Source: DASZTV01 sp035550655 | Lineage (GTDB): Bacteria > Actinomycetota > Actinomycetes > JAFAQI01 | Reading direction: 5' to 3' | NCBI GenBank assembly: GCA_035550655.1 | Contig: DASZOU010000032.1 | Coordinates: 62,001 to 126,000, forward strand | DNA length: 64,000 nucleotides | Shown here: positions 39,715-49,034 of the stretch, in pieces | How positions within the stretch are numbered: position 1 is the stretch's first letter | Layout of the letters: each line of letters begins with the position of its first letter | The notes under the pieces: generated by a model | The model's database searches: none | The model's input: the letters and a program-made list of their open reading frames with translations, nothing else | Told to the model about the DNA's origin: nothing | Program-made: the position numbers and the translations under genes

Positions 39715-41243
39715 CCGTCGTCGTCACGCCGGACCCGCTCGCGGCATCCGACGTCGTTGCCGTGGCGAGGTACGACGAACCGGTCGCGTTGTCCGCCGCC
39801 GCGCTGGAGGTGATGGCGGTCGCGCGCGCCCATGTCGACGCGCTTGCAGCCGGCGATCGTCCGGCGTACGGCGTCTCGACCGGCTTCGGCGCGCTTGCGA
39901 CGACCCACATCCCGGTCGACCGACGCGCGGACCTGCAGCGCTCGCTCGTCCGCTCGCACGCCGCGGGAACCGGCCCGCTGGTCGAGCGAGAGGCCGTGCG
40001 CGCGATGCAGCTGCTGCGGCTGCGGACGCTCGCCACCGGCCGGACCGGTGCGCGTCCGGAGACCGCGGAGGCGATCGTCGCACTGCTCAACGCCGGCGTG
40101 ACTCCCGCCGTCGGGGAGTACGGCTCGCTGGGCTGCAGCGGCGACCTCGCGCCGCTCGCCGCGTGCGCGCTGGTCCTCATGGGCGAGGGTGAGGTGCAGG
40201 CCGGCGACGGATCGACGCGACCGGCCGCAGCGGCGTTGCGCGACGCCGGCCTCACGCCGGTCACGCTCGCCGAGAAGGAAGGGCTGGCGCTGCTCAACGG
40301 CACCGACGGGATGCTCGGGATGCTGGTCCTCGCGATCGCCGACCTCGACCGGCTTGCGACGACCGCGGACCTGGCCGCGTCGATGAGCGTCGAAGCGCTG
40401 CTCGGCACCGATCGGGCCTTCGCGGCCGACCTGCTCGGGCTCCGCCCGCAGCCCGGGCAGGCCGTGTCCGCGGCCAACATGCGGGCGCTGCTCGCGGCGT
40501 CGCCGGTCGTGGCGTCCCACGCCGGGCCCGAGGACACCCGGGTGCAGGACGCGTACTCGCTGCGCTGCGCGCCGCAGGTCGCTGGCGCCTGCCGCGACAC
40601 GATCGAGCACGCCCGCCGGGTCGCGTCGTACGAGCTGGCCGCCGCCATCGACAACCCGGTGGTGCTGCCGGACGGCCGGGTGGAGTCCAACGGCAACTTC
40701 CACGGCGCGCCCGTGGGCTACGTGCTCGACTTCCTCGCGATCGCCGTCGCCGATCTCGCCTCGATCGCCGAGCGGCGCACCGACCGGATGCTCGACCGCT
40801 CCCGGTCGCAGGGCCTCGCGCCGTTCCTCGCAGGCGAGCCAGGCGTCGACTCCGGCCACATGATCGCGCAGTACACCCAGGCCGGGATGGTCAGCGAGTG
40901 CAAGCGGCTCGCGACGCCGGCCAGCGTCGACTCGATCCCGTCGTCGGCGATGCAGGAGGACCACGTGTCGATGGGATGGTCGGCGGCACGCAAGCTGCGT
41001 CGCTCGATCGACCTGCTCGGGCGGGTGCTGGCGATCGAGATCCTCACGGCCGCGCGAGCACTCGATCTGCGGGCGCCGCTGCAGTCCTCACCTGCGATCG
41101 CCGCAGTGCGGGAACGGCTGCGGGCCGACGTGCCGGGCCCTGGTCCGGACCGCCACCTCGCGCCCGAGATCGAAGCGACCGTGCGGCTGGTCGGCAGCGG
41201 TGAGCTGTTGAGTGCCGCGAGATCGGTCACACCGCTGACCTAG
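39711..41243 (+). CDS. hutH: Histidine ammonia-lyase
   Basis: A 510-residue enzyme that converts L-histidine to urocanate and ammonia. The active-site Tyr53 is in PAYGVSTGFG. The MIO-forming tripeptide is Cys142-Ser143-Gly144 in GSLGCSGDLAPLA, where most HALs have Ala-Ser-Gly. Cyclisation can still occur through Ser and Gly. Later motifs include VQDAYSLRCAPQV, and VESNGNFHGAPVGY with the conserved Asn region. QEDHVSMGWSAARKL sits near residue 420. The length is normal. It overlaps the class IV PLP gene by 4 bp. Confidence 0.95.
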   Translation: MTVVVTPDPLAASDVVAVARYDEPVALSAAALEVMAVARAHVDALAAGDRPAYGVSTGFGALATTHIPVDRRADLQRSLVRSHAAGTGPLVEREAVRAMQLLRLRTLATGRTGARPETAEAIVALLNAGVTPAVGEYGSLGCSGDLAPLAACALVLMGEGEVQAGDGSTRPAAAALRDAGLTPVTLAEKEGLALLNGTDGMLGMLVLAIADLDRLATTADLAASMSVEALLGTDRAFAADLLGLRPQPGQAVSAANMRALLAASPVVASHAGPEDTRVQDAYSLRCAPQVAGACRDTIEHARRVASYELAAAIDNPVVLPDGRVESNGNFHGAPVGYVLDFLAIAVADLASIAERRTDRMLDRSRSQGLAPFLAGEPGVDSGHMIAQYTQAGMVSECKRLATPASVDSIPSSAMQEDHVSMGWSAARKLRRSIDLLGRVLAIEILTAARALDLRAPLQSSPAIAAVRERLRADVPGPGPDRHLAPEIEATVRLVGSGELLSAARSVTPLT

Positions 41244-41267
41244 CGGCGTAGGGTGCGAAAAATCAGC

Positions 41268-41282
41268 GCCGGCGAAGCCGGC
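41268..41282 (+). other. Short hairpin in the hutH-hutU gap
   Basis: GCCGGC-GAA-GCCGGC forms a 6-bp GC stem with a 3-nt loop, 24 bp after hutH and 31 bp before the chosen hutU start. It may slow transcription or stabilise an mRNA end rather than stop it, since the operon continues. Confidence 0.35.
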
Positions 41283-41288
41283 CCCCTC

Positions 41289-41313
41289 TTGGGTGGCGGG
41301 TGGGGTGGTGGAC

Positions 41314-41316
<3 letters not shown>
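41289..41316 (+). repeat. G-rich leader shared with the patA-like gene
   Basis: This 28-nt stretch (core GGGTGGCGGG, ending GGTGGTGGACGTG) is 27/28 identical to 51986-52013. Both copies end at the GTG I take as the start of translation. Four G-runs could allow a G-quadruplex in RNA around the ribosome site. Confidence 0.6.
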
Positions 41317-42999
<1,683 letters not shown>

Positions 43000-43010
43000 G
43001 CCAACCGACC

Positions 43011-44177
43011 GTGAGCGCGAGCCTGATCGTCCGTCACATCGGCCGGCTGACCACTTGGGCGTCGCCGCGGCTCACCCACGCCGCGGTCGTGGTCACCGAC
43101 GGTGCGGTGAGCTGGGTGGGCGCCGACCGCGACCTGCCGGCCGACCTTGATGGGGAGGAGCTCGACGCCGCCGGTGCGGCCGTGATCCCGGGGTTCGTCG
43201 ACTGTCACACCCATGCGGTGTGGGCGGGCGACCGACGCGAGGACTTCCAGGCGCGGCTCGGTGGCGCGGGCTACTCACCGGGCGGCATCCACGCGACGGT
43301 GGCCGCGACCAGGGCAGCCGACACCGTCGACCTGCTGTCCGAGGCGACCCGAAGGATCCGCCGGATGCGGGCGGAGGGCGCCACCACGATCGAGGTGAAG
43401 TCGGGTTACGGGCTGACCCCGGTCGACGAGGTGAGGCTGCTCGACGTGATCGGTGACCTCGACGCCACGCAGGGTGGGATCGTGTCGACGTACCTCGGCG
43501 CTCACGTCGTCCCGCCGGACCGCGACCGCAGCGAGTACGTCGAGGAGATCGTCGGCAGCCTTCCGACGGCGCAGGTGCACGGCGCGGCGTGGTGCGACGT
43601 GTTCTGCGACGAGGGGGCGTTCACGGTCGAGGAGTCGCGCCGCATCCTCGTGGCCGCCCGCGACAACGGAATGGGGATCCGGATCCACGCCGAGCAGGTG
43701 GCGTTGACCGGCGCCGCGTCGCTTGCCGCCGAGCTGGGCTGTGCGAGCGCCGATCACCTTGACCACGTCACGAAACCCGACGCGGCAGCGCTTGCTGCCG
43801 CCGGCGTCGTCGGCGTGCTGGTCCCCGTCGCCTCGCTCTACTCGCGCTCCCAGCGCTGGTCGCATGCCGCGCTCCTTCGCGAGGCCGGGGTCACGCTCGC
43901 GATTGCCACGGACTGCAACCCCGGCACCGCCTGGTGTGAGTCGATGCCGTACGCCGTGCAGCTCGCCTGCCTGGGGATGGGGCTCGGCGTCGACGAGGCG
44001 CTACGCGCTGGGACGCTGGGGGGCGCTCGCGCGCTTCGGCTCGCGGACCGCGGTCATCTCGCGGTGGGAGCCCGTGGTGATCTGCTGGTCCTGGCGAGCG
44101 ATCACGAGGTGGATCTCGCCGCGCACCTTGGCGTAGCCGGGGTCGCGACCACCGTCATCGGCGGTCGGATCGTCTAG
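43011..44177 (+). CDS. hutI: Imidazolonepropionase
   Basis: A 388-residue amidohydrolase that opens 4-imidazolone-5-propionate to N-formimidoyl-L-glutamate, the hutG substrate. The metal motif VIPGFVDCHTHAVWAGDR is near residue 58. Further motifs are EVKSGYGLTPVDE, YLGAHVVPP, GIRIHAEQVALTGA and LAIATDCNPGTAW with the final metal Asp. GTG 43011 starts 11 bp after hutU. A TTG at 42984 would overlap hutU and is less likely. It completes the hutHUIG set. Confidence 0.94.
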   Translation: MSASLIVRHIGRLTTWASPRLTHAAVVVTDGAVSWVGADRDLPADLDGEELDAAGAAVIPGFVDCHTHAVWAGDRREDFQARLGGAGYSPGGIHATVAATRAADTVDLLSEATRRIRRMRAEGATTIEVKSGYGLTPVDEVRLLDVIGDLDATQGGIVSTYLGAHVVPPDRDRSEYVEEIVGSLPTAQVHGAAWCDVFCDEGAFTVEESRRILVAARDNGMGIRIHAEQVALTGAASLAAELGCASADHLDHVTKPDAAALAAAGVVGVLVPVASLYSRSQRWSHAALLREAGVTLAIATDCNPGTAWCESMPYAVQLACLGMGLGVDEALRAGTLGGARALRLADRGHLAVGARGDLLVLASDHEVDLAAHLGVAGVATTVIGGRIV

Positions 44178-44183
44178 GAGGCG

Positions 44184-44615
44184 TCAGGCCTGCTCTTCGC
44201 CGAGCAGGGCGGCGAGCTCCGCACCCACGTCGACGAAGTCGCTCTCGCAGCCGGTCGGCACCACCGCGTAGGTCTGGGTGAGGAACTGCACGAGCTGGGG
44301 GAGCGGTGCCTCGAACAACGCGCGTCCCGAAGGGCTCGACAGCGACAGGCACACCTGCGGGCCGCCCTCGGGGTTCTTGCACGGCCAGACCTGGACGTCG
44401 CCGTCCCCTACCGGGTGGGTTACGCCGTCGGTGAGGAGTGACCGGGCGAAGGTCCACTCGACGACGTCGCTGCCGCCGGTGTGGAAGGCGATCCGGACGG
44501 CGTACGGGTCACTGGGCGCGTAGCTCAGATCGGCTAGGACGGCACGGTCGGGCCCATCGGCCATGACAAGCCGAAGCTCCATCTCGGTGGTCACCGTGTC
44601 GTGTCGCGAGCTCAT
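44184..44615 (-). CDS. SsgA/SsgB-family sporulation and cell-division regulator
   Basis: A 143-residue SsgA-like protein. Family features include TEMELRLVMADGPDRAVLADL near the start, YAPSDPYAVRIAFHTGG, the conserved WTFARSLLTDGVTHPVGDGD, and VWPCKNPEGGPQVCLSLSSP. SsgB recruits FtsZ to sporulation septa in Streptomyces, and SsgA-like proteins occur only in morphologically complex actinomycetes. Start ATG 44615 follows GGAGGG about 10 nt upstream. It converges with hutI (6 bp between stops). Confidence 0.92.
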   Translation of the reverse strand: MSSRHDTVTTEMELRLVMADGPDRAVLADLSYAPSDPYAVRIAFHTGGSDVVEWTFARSLLTDGVTHPVGDGDVQVWPCKNPEGGPQVCLSLSSPSGRALFEAPLPQLVQFLTQTYAVVPTGCESDFVDVGAELAALLGEEQA

Positions 44616-44734
44616 TGGCGGTGCTGGCCCTCCGGCGGGTTTGTGGTGATGATGGCATGTTCCCGCAGGGACGTCCCGGTAACCGCCCACTCCCTACCCG
44701 AGTGGAGCAATCCGGCGGGTAGGCTCAGCGAGCC

Positions 44735-44808
44735 GGGCGATTAGCTCAGTTGGTCAGAGCGCTCGCCTCACACGCGAGAGGTCACTGGTTCAAGTCCAGT
44801 ATCGCCCA
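44735..44808 (+). tRNA. tRNA-Val (CAC)
   Basis: A 74-nt cloverleaf. The acceptor is GGGCGAT/ATCGCCC. The anticodon stem is CTCGC/GCGAG with loop CTCACAC, giving anticodon CAC. The T loop is GGTTCAAGTCC. A TAGGCT -10-like hexamer lies at 44720-44725, 9 nt before the mature 5' end. CCA is not encoded. Confidence 0.96.
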
Positions 44809-44867
44809 CTCCACGCCGGTGATCTTTGTGGCCGTGTCGACCCGGTTGCCCGATTTCTCGGGCGTTC

Positions 44868-45866
44868 CTAGTAGCCGTTCCTGTTCAGGTCGATCGCGAC
44901 CGCGACGTGGTCGCCTTTCCTGGCCTTCGACGCCTTGACCTGCAGGCCGATCTGGCAGCTCGGCACGGACAGCGTCAGTACGTCACTGCGCTTCGAGGTG
45001 TGGTCCTCCAAGTAGAGGTGGCCCTCGGCGCCGACCGGGCAGGCGTCCTTCTCGTGGCGGTCCGTCTTAGTCACCTTGACCGGGATCTCCTCGAGCTCCT
45101 TGACCTCGCCGCCGCAGTCGCGGAAGTCGCCCGACGCCCGCCCGGGCTCGATGCCGAGGGTGAGGTCGTAGAGGTCGACGAAGTTGCTGCCGCCGACCTT
45201 CGTGACCTCGAGGCCAAGCGAGCCGTCGCCGTCGTCGACCGCCGTGTCCGAGCAGTCATTCATCGGCCGGTAGAGCAACCGGGTCTCCCCGGATCCGGTG
45301 ATCTCGATCTCGCGGTAGAAGTGCGACTGCTTCTTGACGATCTGGCTGTCCTTGATCTTGGTGAGGAATGTCGTGACGGCGTGGTGGGCCCGCAACGGGA
45401 GGTAGTGGACGGAGTCGTGGGAGTCCTCCAGGCCCCAGTCACCGTCGAGCACCAGCTCGCCGCTGTTGAGGACCACCTGGTGCACATACGCCGCGTCCTC
45501 GTTGGACCCCCAGGCGTAGACGTGCCCCTGTGTCTCAGGGGAGTTGCAACCGCCCATCTTGCCGCCGGGACTCCAGGTGTCGTCGAGCTCGAAGTAGGTG
45601 ATGGGCGTGCCGGCCTGGCTCGGATCGCAGTAGCTGGCGAACGTCGCGCTGAAGTCGCTGCCAACCAGGCTCTGCGCGGAGGTGATGCCGTCGAGGGGGA
45701 ACAGCGCGAACGAGTGGCCGGTGAGCGAGGCGTCTGACGTGCCGTCCGGCGTCCAGTCGCCGGAGAAGTCCGCGATCGAGACGACGGCGACCGCGCTGGC
45801 GCTGCTCAGGGGGACGAGCAGCTGCGCAACCAGAGCGATGACAGCCAGACCGAGTCCCCGGTACAC
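44868..45866 (-). CDS. Secreted hypothetical protein
   Basis: A 332-residue exported protein from GTG 45866. The signal peptide is GLGLAVIALVAQLLVPLSSA. The mature part is rich in Asp, Gly and Ser with beta-type sequence, for example FSGDWTPDGTSDASLTGHSF, and four or more Cys (YCDPSQ, GGCNSP, NDCSDT, RDCGGE) that may pair. It ends with AVAIDLNRNGY. I do not recognise a domain. It lies between tRNA-Val and the DinB fragment and is convergent with the tRNA. Confidence 0.7.
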   Translation of the reverse strand: MYRGLGLAVIALVAQLLVPLSSASAVAVVSIADFSGDWTPDGTSDASLTGHSFALFPLDGITSAQSLVGSDFSATFASYCDPSQAGTPITYFELDDTWSPGGKMGGCNSPETQGHVYAWGSNEDAAYVHQVVLNSGELVLDGDWGLEDSHDSVHYLPLRAHHAVTTFLTKIKDSQIVKKQSHFYREIEITGSGETRLLYRPMNDCSDTAVDDGDGSLGLEVTKVGGSNFVDLYDLTLGIEPGRASGDFRDCGGEVKELEEIPVKVTKTDRHEKDACPVGAEGHLYLEDHTSKRSDVLTLSVPSCQIGLQVKASKARKGDHVAVAIDLNRNGY

Positions 45867-45908
45867 GTCGCGAGTGTGCTCCTTTGCGGGTCGGGTGTCA
45901 CCCGCAGG

Positions 45909-46046
45909 TCATTGACCGATGCGGCCGTCGAAGTCCACATGGCCGGTGTGGCGGGCGTACTCGTCGGCCATGTGGACGAGCAGCTCCCGCAACGAGATCC
46001 GGTTGTCGTCCCCGAACTCGTCGGCGCGACGTTCTTGGTCGGCCAC
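45909..46046 (-). pseudogene. DinB/DUF664-like C-terminal fragment
   Basis: The minus strand codes for ADQERRADEFGDDNRISLRE, then LLVHMADEYARHTGHVDFDG and a stop after RIGQ. This is the usual C-terminus of DUF664/DinB-fold proteins (LLxHMxxEYARHxGHxDxxRExIDGxxGQ). Only about 45 residues are recognisable; further upstream it would run into thrS with no DinB-like sequence. It appears to be the worn end of a lost gene, though a short GTG-started protein is possible. Confidence 0.55.
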
Positions 46047-46076
46047 ACCCCCATGCTGCCAAGTAATCTCGCGCTC

Positions 46077-48080
46077 GTGTCTGAGATCACCGTGACCGTC
46101 GCCGGCTCAACTGTTGTCGCCGAGTCGGGCACGACCGCGGGAGCGCTGTTCCGCAGTGCCGAGCTCGACGCAGTCGTCGCCCGCGACGGCAACGGCGACC
46201 TGCGCGACCTGTCGTGGAAGCCGGCGAACGGCGACGTCCTGGAGCCGGTGCCGATGAACTCGCCGGACGGGCTCGCCGTGCTGCGTCACTCGAGCGCCCA
46301 CGTCCTCGCCCAAGCGGTGCAGGACCTGTTTCCGTCGGCCAAGCTCGGCATCGGCCCACCGATCGAGAACGGCTACTACTACGACTTCGACGTCGACACT
46401 CCGTTCACTCCGGAGGACCTCGAGAAGCTCGAGGCCCGGATGAAGAAGATCGTGAAGGACAGCCAGACCTTCACCCGCCGCGTGGTGACGGACGACGAGG
46501 CGCGTGCCGAGCTGGCGGACGAGCCGTACAAGCTCGAGCTGATCGGGCTCAAGGGTTCGGCGGCGGAAGCCGCCGAAGGCGCGGCGATGGAGGTCGGCGC
46601 CGGCGAGCTGACCATCTATGACAACCTGCGCCGCGACGGTGAGGTGGCATGGAAGGACCTTTGCCGCGGACCCCATCTGCCGAGCACCCGACTGATCCCG
46701 ACGATCAAGCTGATGCGATCCGCGGCGGCGTACTGGCGGGGTGACGAGAAGAACCCGCAGCTGCAGCGCATCTACGGGACTGCCTGGGCGTCGCAGGAGG
46801 ACCTTGATCACTACCTGCACACCCTCGAGGAGGCGGAGCGGCGCGACCACCGCCGGCTCGGCGCGGAGCTCGACCTGTTCTCGTTCCCTGACGAGATCGG
46901 CTCGGGCCTCGCCGTCTTCCATCCCAAGGGCGGCATCATCCGCCGCGTGATGGAGGACTACTCGCGGCAACGCCACGAGGCCGCGGGCTACTCCTTCGTC
47001 AACACGCCGCACCTGTCCAAGGGCGGGCTGTTCGAGACCTCCGGGCATCTGCCGTACTACGCGGACACGATGTTCCCGCCGATGCAGTTCGAGGGCGTCG
47101 ACTACTACCCGAAGGCAATGAACTGCCCGATGCACAACCTGATCTTCCGGGCACGCGGCAGGTCGTACCGGGAGCTGCCGCTTCGGCTGTTCGAGTTCGG
47201 CACGGTGTATCGGTACGAGAAGTCGGGCGTCGTCCACGGTCTGACTCGGGTGCGCGGGATGACGCAGGACGACTCGCACATCTACTGCACGAAGGAGCAG
47301 ATGCCCGGCGAGCTGACCGCGCTGCTCGAGTTCGTGCTCGACCTGCTGCGCGACTTCGGGCTCACCGAGTTCTACCTGGAGCTGTCCACCCGCGACGACT
47401 CCGACAAGTTCATCGGCAGCGACGAGGAGTGGGCCGAGGCGACCGCTGCGTTGGAGCGCGCTGCCACTGACTCCGGGCTCGAGCTCGTCCCCGACCCTGG
47501 CGGCGCCGCGTTCTACGGGCCGAAGATCTCGGTGCAGGCACGCGACGCGATCGGCCGCACCTGGCAGATGTCGACCATCCAGGTGGACTTCAACCAGCCG
47601 GCACGGTTCGGGCTCGAGTACCAAGGCGACGACGGCCTGCGCCACCAGCCGGTGATGATCCACCGGGCGTTGTTCGGCTCGATCGAGCGCTTCTTCGGCG
47701 TGCTCACCGAGCACTACGCGGGGGCCTTCCCGGCCTGGCTCTCGCCGGTGCAGGTTGTCGGCATCCCGATCCGTTCCGAGAACATCGACTATCTCGACGC
47801 GGTGATCGGAAAGCTCCGCGCCGAGGGGGTTCGGGCGGAGGTCGACATGAGCGACGACCGGATGCAAAAGAAGATCCTCAACGCGCAGCTGCAGAAGGTG
47901 CCGTTCATGCTCGTGGCGGGGGAGCGGGACGAGGAGGCCGGCGCTGTCTCGATGCGCTACCGCAACGGGGTCGAGCGCCGCGGGGTACCGGTGGATGAAG
48001 CGATCCTCGAGATCACTCGCAACATCGACTCGCGGCAGATCGAGCCCGATGCCCTGAATCCCGACGAAGCAACCGAATGA
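46077..48080 (+). CDS. thrS: Threonine-tRNA ligase
   Basis: A 667-residue class II synthetase. It has an N-terminal TGS domain (ITVTVAGSTVVAESG), an editing domain with HSSAHVLAQAVQDLFP and the CRGPHLPST motif, and a catalytic core with zinc ligands in KAMNCPMHNLIF and IHRALFGSIERF. Motif 2 is visible as FEFGTVYRYEKSGVVHGLTR. A C-terminal anticodon-binding domain follows (VQVVGIPIRSENIDYL). GTG 46077 is the start. No T-box leader is visible. It overlaps the HIT gene by 4 bp (ATGA). Confidence 0.97.
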   Translation: MSEITVTVAGSTVVAESGTTAGALFRSAELDAVVARDGNGDLRDLSWKPANGDVLEPVPMNSPDGLAVLRHSSAHVLAQAVQDLFPSAKLGIGPPIENGYYYDFDVDTPFTPEDLEKLEARMKKIVKDSQTFTRRVVTDDEARAELADEPYKLELIGLKGSAAEAAEGAAMEVGAGELTIYDNLRRDGEVAWKDLCRGPHLPSTRLIPTIKLMRSAAAYWRGDEKNPQLQRIYGTAWASQEDLDHYLHTLEEAERRDHRRLGAELDLFSFPDEIGSGLAVFHPKGGIIRRVMEDYSRQRHEAAGYSFVNTPHLSKGGLFETSGHLPYYADTMFPPMQFEGVDYYPKAMNCPMHNLIFRARGRSYRELPLRLFEFGTVYRYEKSGVVHGLTRVRGMTQDDSHIYCTKEQMPGELTALLEFVLDLLRDFGLTEFYLELSTRDDSDKFIGSDEEWAEATAALERAATDSGLELVPDPGGAAFYGPKISVQARDAIGRTWQMSTIQVDFNQPARFGLEYQGDDGLRHQPVMIHRALFGSIERFFGVLTEHYAGAFPAWLSPVQVVGIPIRSENIDYLDAVIGKLRAEGVRAEVDMSDDRMQKKILNAQLQKVPFMLVAGERDEEAGAVSMRYRNGVERRGVPVDEAILEITRNIDSRQIEPDALNPDEATE

Positions 48081-48622
48081 GCTCCGGGGGACCCGACCTG
48101 GAACACCAGCCGGGCGCTGGGATGCACGACGCCTGGCAGCGGATCTGGATGCCGGAGCGGCTCGCCTACATCCAGGGCGAGGGCAAGAGCGACGAGTGCC
48201 CGTTCTGCACGATCCCGTCACACAGCGACGACGACGGGCTGATCGTTCATCGCGGCGAGCTCGCCTATGTGGTGCTCAACCTCTACCCGTACAACTCCGG
48301 ACATCTGATGGTGGTGCCGTTCCGGCACGTCGCGGACTATCCGGAGCTGTCCGCAGCCGAGACCGCCGAGGTCGCGGCGCTCACGCAGACCGCGATGCGG
48401 ACGCTGCGGGCGGCGAGCGGCGCGCAGGGATTCAACCTCGGGATGAACCAGGGCGTGGTCGCCGGCGCCGGGATTGCCGCGCACCTGCACCAGCACGTCG
48501 TACCAAGGTGGGGCGGCGACACGAACTTCATGCCGGTGGTCGCGCGGACCAAGGTGCTGCCGCAGCTGCTGCGCGACACCCGAAAGCTGCTTGCGGATAC
48601 CTGGCCGGCTGACCGCATGTGA
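48077..48622 (+). CDS. HIT-family AP4A phosphorylase
   Basis: A 181-residue HIT protein equivalent in position to mycobacterial Rv2613c, an AP4A phosphorylase. The catalytic HxHxH motif is IAAHLHQHVVPRWGGDTNF. A CPFC motif near residue 40 (DECPFCTIPS) and NSGHLMVVPFRHVADY fit this subgroup. It acts on dinucleoside polyphosphates, which synthetases such as ThrRS can make. Translation is coupled to thrS. In mycobacteria pgsA is next; here two minus-strand genes come between. Confidence 0.92.
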   Translation: MSSGGPDLEHQPGAGMHDAWQRIWMPERLAYIQGEGKSDECPFCTIPSHSDDDGLIVHRGELAYVVLNLYPYNSGHLMVVPFRHVADYPELSAAETAEVAALTQTAMRTLRAASGAQGFNLGMNQGVVAGAGIAAHLHQHVVPRWGGDTNFMPVVARTKVLPQLLRDTRKLLADTWPADRM

Positions 48623-48632
48623 CCGCGGAGCG

Positions 48633-49010
48633 TCAGACGTCGATGACGCGGTGTCCTTGGTGGCTCCTCGGGGCGGCTTTGGCGTAGAGCCGCTGGTCGT
48701 GGCGCAGCGCTGCCGAGAAGGCGAGGACGCTGATCGCGGCGACCCCGACGTCGATGAGCTCGCGCGGGAACCAATGGCCGTGCCTGCCCCACGCCGCGAG
48801 CCCGATCAGGCCGCCGACGATCGACCCGAACCAGCCGGACACGATCGTTGCGAGTACGCCGATCGGCTGGCGGCCCGGGATGATCAGGCGCGCGAAGATG
48901 CCGAGCACGATGCCGGTGACCGCGATCATGAACATCGTCCAGATCGCGTACCCGATCACCGGGACGATGACGAAGACCGCAAGCAGGATCAGGAAGATCG
49001 CGAGGATCAT
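48633..49010 (-). CDS. GlsB/YeaQ-like transglycosylase-associated membrane protein
   Basis: A 125-residue membrane protein with four likely helices. The family signature is GIVLGIFARLIIPGRQPIGVLATI followed by GWFGSIVGGLIGL, as in the GlsB/YeaQ/YmgE group. A basic soluble tail (RHDQRLYAKAAPRSHQGHR) ends the protein. These proteins are linked to envelope or general stress in other bacteria, but their action is unknown. It is convergent with the HIT gene and just downstream of the EF-G2-like gene. Confidence 0.82.
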   Translation of the reverse strand: MILAIFLILLAVFVIVPVIGYAIWTMFMIAVTGIVLGIFARLIIPGRQPIGVLATIVSGWFGSIVGGLIGLAAWGRHGHWFPRELIDVGVAAISVLAFSAALRHDQRLYAKAAPRSHQGHRVIDV

Positions 49011-49034
49011 GCCGTCGAGCCTACGTCCGCCTCA

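Noticed and set aside
45867..46076. T-box riboswitch before thrS
   Set aside because: No specifier hairpin, T-box consensus or terminator/antiterminator pair is visible; the region instead holds the DinB relic.
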